Part shown: positions 1-11,314 of the stretch, one piece after another
Layout: the number at the start of each line of letters is the position of its first letter
Position numbering within the stretch: position 1 is the stretch's first letter
Source: Lumbricus rubellus
Lineage: Eukaryota; Annelida; Clitellata; Crassiclitellata; Lumbricidae
Assembly: GCA_945859605.1 (NCBI GenBank)
Contig: OX243814.1
Location: 26,540,230 to 26,604,229, forward strand
Direction: 5' to 3'
DNA length: 64,000 bases
Made by a program: the position numbers and the translations under genes
The notes under the pieces: model-generated
What the model saw: only the letters and a program-made list of their open reading frames with translations
Told to the model about the DNA's origin: nothing
The model's database searches: none

Positions 1-101
1 CGCAGCTTTGTTGTTTGAAATCGAATGGGGGTTTCAAGCATTTAAGGGGTCCACCAACTAAGCTCTGCACAGGGGCCTCCCAAGACCTTGCTACGCCACT
101 G
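1..101. mobile_element. Right end of a hAT-type DNA transposon (truncated by window edge)
   Basis: The stretch ends in ccttgctacgccactg, whose reverse complement (CAGTGGCGTAGCAAGG) is a typical terminal inverted repeat of short hAT-type elements in invertebrates. The left end is outside the window, so the 8-bp target duplication (expected to be atactata, 102-109) cannot be confirmed. Confidence 0.45.
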
Positions 102-2225
102 ATACTATAGCTTTCCATCTTCCACTTTCATAATCGTAGTTCTCCTATACCTCTCAGTCATCGCTCCCAATTATCTCTCCTGCCACTGAAACAAAAGTGT
201 CATTCCTCCAAGTGTCATTCCTCTTCTTCTTTAGATTCTCTGCCCCTCGGCATGTTTCAACAGCCAACGACGCCATTCTTCTCTTCTCTGTGCTTCTCTC
301 TTCAGTTCGTTGTATCCATCAGTCATCATCTATCCCAGCATCATCTGTCTCGGTCTTCCTTTCATTCTTTTCCCCTCCAATCTCCCTTCTATGATTTCTC
401 TCAGGAGGGAGTATCTTCTTAATAAACTCTCCTACTGCAGCAAGTAATGCGGACTCGAGATCCTATCCCCCCACCAAGGGTGGATAAATTGTTGGTCTTG
501 GGTCTGGAAACATTTTTGGTTGGTCTTTGGCCTAAAAATCTGATGACTTTTTTAGTCGTTAGGCCTACCACTTCGCCCGCCAGAAAAACTGGAACGAAAA
601 AAGAACGAAGTCTGAAGTGTTTAAGAAGGGCGAGGGGGAAACAATAATAATTGACTCTGTAGAGTGAGTAATTGTTATCGTTATCCAATTATTGTCTCTG
701 TAGAATGAGTATAGACTTGATATATCCTATGAGTTTGTTATTGTTCTCCATTTAATTAGTCATTCAATACCGCAACGGTCTGCATGCAACGGCAGGAGCC
801 ACGGATGCGGAAGATTTGTGGCAAAAGGTAATTGAACCGAGTTCATCGAATATCAGATAACCAAATAGACAATCGCTATTTACTCAGTCGCATAGATTAG
901 GGGGAATGCTGTTACTAGCCCCCCCCCCCCCCCCCCCATCGAACTTCATTGGATCCGCCATGCACTCTTCTGCTCTGTCGACACATCTATCCATAATATT
1001 CACTCAAAGTTCGTTTACGTGTGCTTCGTAGTATCTCTGGATGTATGTCTGTGTGTATGCATGTATGTCCATCTGTCACTTATCCAGGAATTTGAAACGG
1101 GTCAACGAAGTGCTTTCTGTTTCCCAGAGAGAACGCTTAGTGTACGCCTTCCTCACCGTTTGTCTGTCTGTTTCGGTTTCTCGAAGTTGTAGCCCACAAA
1201 CATGTTTCCCACTTACTGACCCCTTTATACAGTGTAGAATACGCACACATGGACACTGGGAGAGAAAGAGACAAGCACACACACACGCGCACGCACACAG
1301 ACATATAGAGAGATAGAGCGACTAACATTGCTGAAATTAGCAGAAGTACATAGCGTAGGAACGACTTCCTTCTTCATCGACCGAATTACGGAAAGCGTGT
1401 CGTTTATTAAGGCACACGTCGTAAATCTTTCGTTACCAAGCATCGCGTAGCCATCATCGCACAGCCGAGCAGAGCCGAATAATAATGATAAATCGTTCGT
1501 GGTACTTCATAAATTAGACACCGTGTCGAGCGGCAGCCATTGAGAAATGTGTATACAACCAGCGATTTGGCATGCCAACACACCGACACAGATGGAATTA
1601 GTTACACGCGAATGCCTGAAATGCTGATCCAGTTCGAATCGGGAAAGGCCTTCTGCATGTCCAACATTTTTGTCATTCGATATCACTGCGCTACATAAAT
1701 TTAGAAAATCTGCTACTGAAGTAGAGCGATGTCTACCCACAAGCAGTGAACAAGCAAATCCAAGTGGACAATGAGGTGGATTAAAAGGCATGTTCATTGT
1801 TCAGCATGTTCGGCCGAACAGGGCACCCACGCTTTATGGGTCCCCAGTCCCGACACATGTGATAAGAATACATTTTATCATTGTTAATTATAATGGTAAA
1901 AAAGAGAGAAAGATCTCAGAAGAAAATGTCGAATTATTTGAAAAACCACATTGACTGATTTTAACTTAAGTCTATGGGCCTATAGCTAAACCTACAACTT
2001 TTGGGTCACTAATTAGCCTACTTTTATTGGACGTGATGATGCTACATTATTAGCGTATTGTGTCGGCTTCTCCTTGTTTGCAATTTTGCAATTATTGTTG
2101 CGTCACTAACTTCGCTGCTGATACGACGATAGTAGGCCTACTATAATTATGACGACAACTTCTTGGTCTAGGCCCTACAACATTTTTGCTTCGTCATTAG
2201 CTATGTAAGCCCATAGTGCTACCGT
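102..2225. other. No gene recognised; noncoding spacer
   Basis: ORFs here are short, overlap on both strands and resemble no family I know. Visible features are a 19-base poly-C run at 919-937, pyrimidine-rich sequence at 180-400, a short CA-rich patch near 1275-1300, and at about 480-600 a stretch sharing the core gatgacttttttagtcgtt with hAT-type elements elsewhere in the window (see findings). Confidence 0.5.
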
Positions 2226-2300
2226 GGCCCAGTAGCGCATTGGAGAACACGCTGGCATAGAGAGCGAGAGGTAACGAGATCGCGCCCAGTAGGGCAGACG
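2226..2300 (+). repeat. tRNA-like SINE head fragment
   Basis: The segment around cagtagcgcattgg and aacacgctggcatagag closely matches the tRNA-like head of the SINE at 37,377-37,618 (there on the minus strand), including spacing from an A-box-like to a B-box-like block. Only the head is recognisable and the B box is degraded. Confidence 0.4.
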
Positions 2301-2483
2301 TGCTTTGTAGGCTGCTATTAGCGCCGTGTAGGCCTATTGCAGACTGTCTTTTCTGCTAGTAGGCCTATAGTTAAGATTGATGTTAATTAAGATTGTTGCA
2401 TAACTTGTACATGTACAGCGCAGTGCGTTCACAGGCGTTTCATTAAAGAAAAGTATCATTATTATATGATTTAACTCTTGAGA

Positions 2484-2620
2484 GGTGGGGGGCTAACCTC
2501 GAGTCTGGGCCTTCTGGGCGGCCTAACCATGAAAAAGGATTCCATTTTATGGTAAAAAAGTTGAATCTGGGCCTTCTTCTTCCTAGCTCCTGATAAACTC
2601 CGCCCATGGGTTTAATCTAT
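2484..2620 (+). repeat. Short dispersed repeat, likely non-autonomous DNA element
   Basis: Contains ggggggctaac, tctgggccttctgggcgg, a gaaaaagga block, ggtaaaaaagttgaatctgg and a right edge aaactccgcccatggg. The same blocks in the same order occur at 58,541-58,684, which starts atgggtggagttt, the inverse of this right edge. This points to a transposon family with ATGGG-GGAGTTT termini. Class not determined. Confidence 0.45.
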
Positions 2621-3352
2621 AGGCATCTTCCGGAGGAGAAAGAGTTCCAACCTAGGAATGACTTTTCCCTCAGAAAACTTGTAGAGTATAGGTTATTTAC
2701 ATCTATATATTAAGTCACAGGAACAATTAAAAAACTATCGGAATTTGTATTTTTAATTAATTTTATGATGATTATTAAGGCAACGACTAAAACAATAAGA
2801 AAAAATAAAAGGTGCACATGGTCGGAACAATTTTTAGGGGCATAGGGTGTCGCCGCTGTCCGTCCGCCTCTGCGGTTGCAGCCCAAATGGCCTCCCCTCC
2901 CATAAACCTGAATCCCTCCCCAAAGCAGGGGACTACATTGTAGATCTGTTGTACCTAACAGTAACTGTTAGCTAGTGAGTAAATAGGCCTAAGCTTACAG
3001 CCTATGCTCTACAAATAAACTGACTTTGATTTAGAGACATCTAATAAAATTGACATTGTTCAAAACGCATGACAATCTAAATATAAATGCTTTTCGCAAC
3101 AGATATGAGTAGGCCTATTTGACAATAAAGTACGAACAACTTCATTACTTCAAAATGAAGATCGTCAGTTTTTCATGCAATAACAAAACTAATTTATTTG
3201 ATTTATTTACTTCGTAACCCCCCCACCCTCATAGACCCACAGGCCTATTATAACTTACTGTTTCTGTCACTTTTTCATATTGGCTACAAAATATGATATG
3301 GTAAAAGACAGCAATTTGACCCATACTCTGACAGCCCTGCAACCTAATGATT
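2621..3352. other. No gene recognised
   Basis: AT-rich spacer with several AGGCCTA words (for example 2,986 and 3,111). No coding evidence on either strand. Confidence 0.5.
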
Positions 3353-3560
3353 CAGAGCTTTTTTAGTGCGCCTGCAGTTCTACACATAAAGGTCGTCAGT
3401 TCTAAATGAATTTGTGCAGCTGTAAAAGCATTTTGCTGCGGTTAAAAATGGTTTAAAATGTTCACCATTGTCATCGGATAGCGGATGGAGGATAGAAGGG
3501 AGAGAAAGGTTACGCAGTTCTAAAAGATTCTTTAAAAGACGATTATTGTTCTTCATCATT
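3353..3560 (+). repeat. Dispersed repeat, 'cagggctttttt' family, diverged copy
   Basis: Shares ordered blocks (cagagctttttta, gcagttctacaca, ttgtgcagctgtaaaagca, ggttaaaaatgg, tgcagttctaaaag-like) with better copies at 22,409-22,603 and 31,592-31,765 and a reverse partial copy at 63,421-63,510. The 31,592 copy has a perfect 8-bp target duplication, so this is probably an old non-autonomous hAT-type element. Confidence 0.5.
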
Positions 3561-4094
3561 TTCTGAAAGCATTGAGAAGCCAGGCTGTTGTTGTTGTCTC
3601 CTGCGGTACAATACAATACCGTATGCAAAGCATAAGGAATTGCTTTATAGGTGTGACCCTCATACCAGTGCAATATCACAATCCACCTCTAGCGCACAGA
3701 CGGCGCAAGTTAGGCCTAATTAAACTCAACATTCTTAGCTATCTATGAACCCAGTGTGGAGGCGTAGGCAGCGGTTGGCTAATGGCGCACTTTTAAGTCC
3801 ATTTAAAAAAAGTAAAGTTATCACTGCCATGTTATTCCTTATATGCAAATCTATAGGAAACATTATGAAAGTAATGAAACAGAGCAAAAGCTCACTCGAA
3901 AGATGAAAGTTTTCATGAAAAACATGAAAAGACAGACTTTTTGCCAAATAATGCACACAATTTGACATTAGGCCTATATATAGGGGGCCTAAATGACTAA
4001 TAAATAAGGTGCAAGAATGAATTTTCTGCATTGTATGGGTGCACGGCTTGTAAGTGTAGCCTACTTTTACATCAGAAAAATAATGTCTTCCAAT

Positions 4095-4212
4095 ACAGAT
4101 TTTTCAGCCAGGGGAGACTCTGTTTTAGGGGAGACTCTGTTTCGGGGGAGAGACTCTGTTTGGGGGGGGGGGAAGACTTTGAATCGGGGGAAAGCTTTAC
4201 ATCGTGACACCG
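4095..4212. repeat. G-rich short tandem repeat next to a transposon-like end
   Basis: Imperfect tandem copies of ggggagactctgttt-like units. The right edge, tcgggggaaagctttacatc then gtgaca, resembles the right end of the element at 5,210-5,660 (acgggggatactctatttc then gtgaca), so it may be another fragment of that family. Confidence 0.4.
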
Positions 4213-5033
4213 GCGTCTATACTCTATAGTCACTGGCACTCACTGCAGCTTAGTCTGTTCAACAATAGCCTACATGTATACTCTGATCGATTGTGTGTGA
4301 GTTCGTGCAAAGTTGCTGAGTACATCTCGCTCCGAGCAGCATCGGTCTCGAGTAGCCTAACTGGCACAATTAGGACGAAACAAAATAGGGGCCAACAGTC
4401 TACAGCTTTACCGTTTCTTTTCAGGTTCGTGCGACGTCTTAATTACGTAGCACGCGGCGATGCAGTGCGATGCACCGAGTTGACTTCTCATCGGTTGCGC
4501 GTCGCATTGTGTTTTGTTCCTATGGTATTATAGGCCTACTCAAGTTTGAGGCCTAATGGGAAAGTCGTATCGTATTGTGCTGAGTTATTTTTTTTACTGC
4601 AGCTCAAATTGCAACACAATGCACTGCGCTGAATAATTGCACTGAATTATTCTGTCGAAGTGTAGCGTCTCGTGTTACAACGTGTCATCTTACTTTGCTT
4701 TGGATTGCATTTCTAATTAAAAATTCGTATCGCATCATTTAATAAAAAATTATGTTATTGTCTAGCAGGCCCAATACGATTATTGTCTCATCATATTCTT
4801 ATGTAGTCCTACCTGGCCTAAGCGTATTAAATTTTATGGGGGAAATCGTATGTTAGCGCAGTTTAATATAGGAAGGTAATTAAGACATTGACTTGACAAG
4901 TTGACAAGCATCACAGAACTTGACAGAAGCGGACTAGGCTACAATATACTCAGGGCTGAAAGTGAGCCGTCCGGGTATGCGACCCGGCATTAATTTTCGT
5001 GGCCTGCCGTTTATACCGGGCCTCAGCCGGATC
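4213..5033. other. No gene recognised
   Basis: Spacer without recognisable coding sequence. A plus-strand ORF at 4,204-4,533 has no familiar motif and is best treated as chance. Confidence 0.4.
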
Positions 5034-5209
5034 GCATGTCTTGCGATGGCATTGTCTTGCGACGGCATTGTCTTGCGATGGCATTGTCTTGCGACGGCAT
5101 TGTCTTGCGATGGCATTGTCTTGCGACGGCATTGTCTTGCGATGACATTGTCTTGCGACGGCATTGTCTTGCGACGGCATTGTCTTGCGACGGCATTGTC
5201 TTGCGACGG
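5034..5209. repeat. 16-bp minisatellite, left block
   Basis: About eleven head-to-tail copies of the unit tcttgcgaYggcattg, alternating mainly T and C at one position. ORFs over it on both strands are repeat artefacts. The array resumes at 5,661 after an inserted element. Confidence 0.9.
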
Positions 5210-5660
5210 TGACACGAAAAGGATTATCCCCCCTGAAAGCTATCGGGGGGATGAATTAATCTATCCCCCCGGATAGAATTAACCGGTCTATACTATCCGG
5301 GTGGATAAACCATTCTATCCCATTTTTTGAAAAATGTGCATAATTAAAAACATTATACTCTAATCAAAATTTAAAGTGACTCTAATTGTTTTAAGTGACC
5401 TAAGCAATGCTCAGAGAAAGGCAACTCGAATTTATTTAGTGTATCCGATTGTTTTTAAGTGTTTTAAACGTTTTAAGTGCCATAAAAAACCAAAGCAAAA
5501 CAAATTATCTAGTAGGAATAAACATAGCTGTTAGTGTCATTGTTCAAAACAAAGCAGATGAAAATTAATTTGCAAAAATAAAAGCACGCGTAAGTGGTTT
5601 TTCCGACTTTTCCTCATTTTGGGGATACTATTAATACGGGGGATACTCTATTTCGTGACA
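5210..5660. mobile_element. 451-bp non-autonomous DNA transposon inserted in the minisatellite
   Basis: The left end reads tgacacgaaaaggattat then ccccc. The reverse complement of the right end reads tgtcacgaaatagagtat then ccccc, giving imperfect terminal inverted repeats of about 22 bp. The flanks carry acgg on both sides (5,206-5,209 and 5,661-5,664), so removing the element and one acgg restores a continuous 16-bp array. No ORF suggests a transposase. Superfamily unknown; a 4-bp duplication is compatible with several. Confidence 0.6.
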
Positions 5661-5725
5661 ACGGCATTGTCTTGCGACAGCATTGTCTTGCGAGGGCATT
5701 GTCTTGCGATGGCATTGTCTTGCAG
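5661..5725. repeat. 16-bp minisatellite, right block
   Basis: Four further copies of the tcttgcga-containing 16-bp unit continue the 5,034-5,209 array on the other side of the inserted element. Confidence 0.85.
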
Positions 5726-5874
5726 AGACTCGTTATAGTAAGTTATTAGATTTTTCAGACTGGATAAAAAGTTGAAGAAGCTTCGCAAACAGAATACAGA
5801 TATAATTATGTAATAGTAATCATCAATTTATAGTGCGCCATCTCAGGATAAGCACAGCAGAGGTTATCGTAATT

Positions 5875-5876
<2 letters not shown>

Positions 5877-5954
<78 letters not shown>
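5877..5954. repeat. (CA)n microsatellite
   Basis: An uninterrupted CA dinucleotide run of about 39 repeats. The ORF through it is a low-complexity artefact. Confidence 0.97.
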
Positions 5955-5957
<3 letters not shown>

Positions 5958-6375
5958 CTACTCAGACGCACTGGCATCGGACTCTGCTGTGAGGGGGGAT
6001 GAATCGAGTAGACATGATGTCAAGGAGGTTTAAGGTGTAGAGTGTAGAGACACAGTGTCTCAGACACTATGTTGAATTGTACTGTAGACTCAGTGTAGAG
6101 TGTAGATATCACCTGTGGAAATCATGAAATGTGAAGGCGGTGGGTGATCCTCATTTACGAGAATGGCTGTCGCTGTTCTACCATCCACGGCAGACAGGAG
6201 ACGCCTCCTCCACTGATATCTATGACTGCATGCAGTAGGAGTAAAAGGTATGGAATCTCACTTAGTTGCACCAAAACTCATATCATCATCATCATTTGTT
6301 GATGCTATAAGTGTACACGGATCGCCGAGTCCTTTGGCATTCAGCAACTATAAATTATAAAGGGCCTGCGCCTAT

Positions 6376-6505
6376 ATATGTATATATCTACACACATAAA
6401 TATACATATCTACATATATACGTATATATACATATCTACATATATATATATATATATATTCGTCTGTACATATATAAATATAGATTATATTTATATATGT
6501 ATAGG
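6376..6505. repeat. TA-rich low-complexity tract
   Basis: Tata/cata-type alternating sequence including a pure TA run near 6,440-6,460. No coding meaning. Confidence 0.8.
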
Positions 6506-6599
6506 TGCATAATGCATATAGGCAACAGGCATGTTTTCCCTCAGCTTGACAAAGCTATACCATCGTGTCTACTTATCTGGGTTCAACCGAGTGCCATAT

Positions 6600-7000
6600 A
6601 TCATTTGCCGACGGATTAACCGATCCCAACGAGATCTCGTTCGCGCATCTTAATGCCAACCGTCGGCCGCCTCGCGCGCTGCATAGCATACATGTAAGCG
6701 CCGCGGCACCTGCCCCGATGCATTCACGCTCGAGAGGCGAATACACTCGGCTGACTCCGGGGTCGGTCGGTACAGCGACGCTTTCAGAAAATCAGGAAAA
6801 TAATCCGGTCCCGAAGAAAGGCGGCTTTTCCGCTTCAAAGCCGCGACGCCGCCATCGCATGCACCGCCGCAAAAAACCACCTCAAGAAAGTGTACATATG
6901 CTTTTCAGCTTATAGACACGGCGCGACGCCGATCGGCGCACTGGCGTGCATATCGGCGACTGCGCGGGGAAAAGGGAAGAAAAGCAGCAGCGGAGATTTC
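6600..7000. other. CpG-rich patch in AT-rich surroundings, function unknown
   Basis: Base composition changes abruptly to CpG-rich DNA (ccgtcggccgcctcgcgcgc, gccgcgacgccgccatcgc). ORFs of 116 codons (plus) and 76 codons (minus) span it but show no family I recognise. It could be a CpG-rich promoter, part of an exon, or a transposon fragment. Confidence 0.35.
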
Positions 7001-7145
7001 ATTGTTGTTGTGTGGATCGACTTGAAAAACAGTCCGCTATGACCCGCACTCGATCTGCGAAATAATTCATTTTCTAGTACAGAAAATTGATGAACTATAT
7101 TATTATTATTATGATGTGAGTGCTCCACGCAAACCGTGTTGGAAC

Positions 7146-7203
7146 TGAGGCAGGGAGGGATGGAGGGAGGGAGTGAGGGAGTGATGGGGGGGATGGATGG
7201 GGT
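7146..7203 (+). repeat. GGGA/GGAT purine-rich tract
   Basis: Runs of three or more G separated by one to three bases (ggagggagggagtgaggg, then ggggggatggatgggg) give plus-strand G-quadruplex potential. No gene sits nearby. Confidence 0.6.
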
Positions 7204-8839
7204 AGGACTTGTTATTTTAATGACCCTACATGCGGCACCTCGACTATAGGCGTACCTAAACAAATAAGCGAAGATTGCGGCTGTCCTTATAGACTAACTG
7301 CGTGCCTGTCTGTATGTCTGTCTGTATGTCTGGTGCACGTATTTCAACCCTGGTCGCGCAATGATTAAGCTTATGTACCTACCAGCTGTGTACCTCAGTT
7401 ACTCATCTGGCGCCAAAGTCAACTGTTGTTAAGAACATCATTTGTAATAATTATATAATAGTAGGCTATGTTAAAACCATTAATTTTGAGAAAAATTACC
7501 TAGTACAATTCAATCAGTTTTACATACGATACGATAAGCGTTATCAATAGGCCTATACAATTGTAGCCTACATACATGTAGGACTATGCATAGGGTAGGC
7601 CTACTATGTATATATACAGCATTTAGCTTAGTCCCCCTGCTTTGGGGGGATGTAGGGAATCGGGTTTCTGGGGGGGAACAAGATGTCCATTTTTGCCGGA
7701 CATTTTGGGCGACTGCTGAGCGACCGGCGACATCTTCATCGGTCAAATTTTTCTGATGAGCCTTTTACCAGTAATTTTTTAATATCGAAAATCTAGCCTA
7801 TAGGCTAGGCTGTATTTTCCGCTACTTTAGTCTTTCGGTCAAAATCTCTGAAAAATATACACAAAAACGTATATCTGTCCCAAGAAAGACTCTGAAACGG
7901 CAATTTTTCACGTGACGAATTTTTTTATATCATTCTTATGCAAATTTGTCGGTCAATGCGACTATTTTCAGCTCTCAATTCACTTTAAATTCCGAGTAAT
8001 GGACATATTAATTTCATTATGGTTGTTAGCACATAATTATAAGCTAGAGATTTAAGAAGCCATTTTTCGCCATTGCTGAGCAGACGACATGACGTCACTC
8101 TCGCCGCTCGCTGATTAATTAGCCTAAGTTTTTCAGAGACGCGCTTAGTGCAGATACTGAGATACCACAGGGAAAGGAGAATGCGGCTGTGGGTGTGTAA
8201 GCTCTCTTATTTATGTTTGTCAGAAATGTATACGCCCAAGTTTCGCAGCACTTGACTAGATCCACCCAGGGGTTGGTGAATCCTCCTCACCACGGGGCCT
8301 GCGTGCGGGCGGAAAGCAGGAATTTCGCAATTTTCAGACATTCGCGCAGTTTCGGAGTTTTACACCTCAAATTTTGCTGCTAGAGATAGAGTGCGGTCAG
8401 GGCCGTCACGCCCAGTCAGCACACACTCCCCGGCGGGTTTGGTTTGGTTAACCAAAATGCGCAAGTGTGAACCAAAATTTTCAGGGAAATGCCTGTTACC
8501 GCAGAGGGGTGGGGTCTAGATGGGGCCGGGGTCTGGGTACAGGAAAGGCATAGTGGTGGAGAGGGACGAAGACCACGGGGTTGGAACGGGGCGGGTGGGA
8601 ACGGGTGTGGCGGAGGAAGGGGCGGAGTGTGTGGCTCGTCAAGAAGTATTTCACAACTGGGGTGCCAAGGCAACAAAGGGTGTCATGAACCTACTCTATG
8701 GAGTGCCACAGCTGGATGACAGATTGACTTAAAATGGTGAGAACCTACTGAATATGACTGCAGACATTATATAATATTATGAATTAGCGCAGTAAAAGAA
8801 GCTGCAGTGCATTTGTTGATTGCCACGAACATCTTCAGT
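7204..8839. other. No gene recognised
   Basis: Spacer with scattered AGGCCTA words. A G-rich ORF at 8,489-8,732 has a simple repetitive composition and no recognisable domain. I see no splice-supported exon of a known family. Confidence 0.45.
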
Positions 8840-9056
8840 GGGGCGCGGTGGTCTAGTGGTGGCGTCGTTGCCTTGGAGCCGGAAGGTCCGAGGTTCGAAT
8901 CCACCTCCCCGCGTAAGGACCTTGGACAAGACCTTCACTTACAATTGCTCAGCGCTTCGGCGTGAAACTCCGATGCAGTGTCCGCTCTGCATCGGGAGCG
9001 CCTCTGAGTAGAGAGCTTGAAGGGGCGCTATAACAAGTGCACATACATACATACAT
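8840..9056 (+). mobile_element. tRNA-derived SINE, near full length
   Basis: Starts ggggcgcggtggtctagtgg (A-box region) with B box ggttcgaatcc near 8,892. A unique body follows (ttgctcagcgcttcggcgtg, cgatgcagtgtccgctctgc), then the 3' end gagcgcctctgagtagag, gcttgaaggggcgctata and a short acatacatac tail. Same subfamily as 33,402 (B-box side reads accTCCCCgcg instead of acctcgccgcg). Confidence 0.93.
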
Positions 9057-9351
9057 ATGAAAAGAACTGGGCTAAAAATAAATGAAATTGCAGCCAAGCG
9101 CCACTGAGTGAATAAGTTTAAGTAAGCGTGATGTTTTGCTCAGAAATCGGTCCGTCAGTACAGTAGGCAGTAAAATGCATCAAAATTATCAGGCAACAGC
9201 TGCTAGGCATTCTGGATCATCTAAGAAGTCAATGGCAAATCGTTAAGCAGTAGACAAGTCTAAGCTACTCACTGTACTCAGTGATTAGTCAACTAAGTTG
9301 TTGATTGAGCCAGTCAGTAATAGCAACTGAATCTGTGTGGACTAATTACAG

Positions 9352-9800
9352 CAGGGGTGTCAAACCTTTTTTAGTGGCAGGCCAGTGTGAACATTTTCCA
9401 ACTTCCAAGATGTTCACACTAGCCCAGGGTGCCAAAGGTTCTGAGCAAAATTGGGTAGTGATCTGAGAGGGAGATCCGAGCTTGGTCAGCCAATTCCCAG
9501 AACATTTTAAATAATATTATAAGTGTTTCGTAACTTTCACAATTTTGTTAACAGACAACCAACCGGAAACAATAGATAGGCCTACACACAGTACACAGTC
9601 TATACAGAGCTGTACGAAGTGCGTCTGATCAAAAATGACGTCAGTAAGAAAAAACCTCCATGTATTTGGCACTGACTGTAAAATATAAAATTTTGAACTT
9701 TCATCCTCTAATTTTGTAATCTTTAGGGAAGGCTCCGTGGGCCAGAAAAAATCGTCGGCGGGCCAGAAATGGCCCGCGGGCCAGCAATTTTACACCCCTG
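9352..9800. mobile_element. Non-autonomous hAT-type element, 449 bp
   Basis: Inverted ends caggggtgtcaaacc / ttttacacccctg are flanked by perfect 8-bp duplications aattacag (9,344-9,351 and 9,801-9,808). The interior has the ggcccgcgggcc motif typical of this family of elements. No transposase ORF. Confidence 0.9.
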
Positions 9801-10067
9801 AATTACAGTAATGACCATTATGGCCAGATTTATGAACAGCAAAAAGTGGGAGCTATCATTCTAGCCTATAGAACCAGAAATATATACACACAAATGCTTT
9901 TCAACCCAAACCATCAACACTATGTCAGCATCAGAAGTAGAATCCTTAAAATCGTTCCATGAGTCAAAATTTCTACGCACTTACTTCTGCAGTAATTGCA
10001 AAGTCGAACAGCATTAAATTGATCTATCTTTACAAATGTTTCGAAATCTAAACTAGCGTCTGTGAAC

Positions 10068-11283
10068 TTAGTCGTGGTCATCCATGCAATCGTCATCATC
10101 GCTGTCGCTGCTGCATTCCTCTTCTTCCGACGTCATATCCGGATCGTCCGCTTGCAGTACGCAGTTCTCACATTGACAGACAAAGAGATAGTTCTCGCTG
10201 GAAAGAACAATCAACAGGTGGCATTGTATTCCAAGTGATTCATACAATTCGATAGTGATAAAGATATATGTACTTCATGCTGTTATCAGTATGTCTAAAG
10301 AATTGTCTGTTAGGGTTTGTCAATGCTACCTGTGTAAAGGAATCTTATATAACTCCACACTATTGTTATTTATTTATTTATTTAATTTATTATTTATTTC
10401 TTTCTTTTTAGATTCATGATGTCAAAAAACTATCCGGAGACGTAAAAAATGCATTCTGGGATGGCTATTATTATTATTATTATCATTATTAGATAAATTT
10501 GTGAACTCGTGCAAGGTCACACCGAATGTGAGTCTGAGCTATGATCAATGGGTTCAAATTAAGTCACTGCTGGCACAAAAGCCATATGCTATGTTTAAAT
10601 TCAAGCCTAAATTAAAAAAGCTAAAGCCAAAAATGTTGTACGACTAACTGCATGGTTGTGTTGACCAATTTACTAATTTTAACAATCTAAAGCGTAAAAA
10701 GAAAGATTTCGTAAATATTTAAAGATAAAGTCTGATGAAGTACCACAAGTAAAGCATACCGTAGAAGTTTTTGTCGTGAATACCGACTTCGTGAAAGATC
10801 GCATTCTCCCAAATAAGAGATGAATATTTCCTGAAAAAATAAATGTAACCATCGGTTAAATTTCAAAAATGTGTAGATAAAAATCTGTACAGTTAAAGTT
10901 AATAAAGCAAAAATACATGTATGTATCTAGAAGTGTCTACAATGACCAAATGCATTGGAACATCGCCACTTTCTCAAAAATTTAGCCAACAAAATTACAT
11001 ATGATTATACAGTTGATGCGGTGTCACAATATGTCACAGGAAAGCTTGTTTATATATCATGACGTCACTTTGACGTGCTTGATCACGAAACGAGTCAAAA
11101 CCTAATTATATCACAAACAATTGTGGTCTGAGTACTCACGTCGCCTTGTTTTATATCGACAAGAGCTTTCACCGAAAGAACAAAGTTGTTGTTGAGAAAT
11201 GCTACTTCTGCATTTGGTGTGCAGCTGTGGTTACCTAAGACAAAAATACCAATAGATGCAAGTTCATAGTATCAGTACTTCTG

Positions 11284-11314
<31 letters not shown>

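Noticed and set aside
4934..5276. Long overlapping ORFs on both strands at the minisatellite
   Set aside because: They are frame-open translations of the 16-bp repeat and have no protein-like composition.
8489..8732. Gly-rich plus-strand ORF
   Set aside because: Composition-driven (G-rich DNA), no splice signals or known domain.
8840..8915. SINE heads as functional tRNA genes
   Set aside because: They have A- and B-box matches but are fused to SINE bodies, do not close a proper acceptor stem, and recur as dispersed copies.
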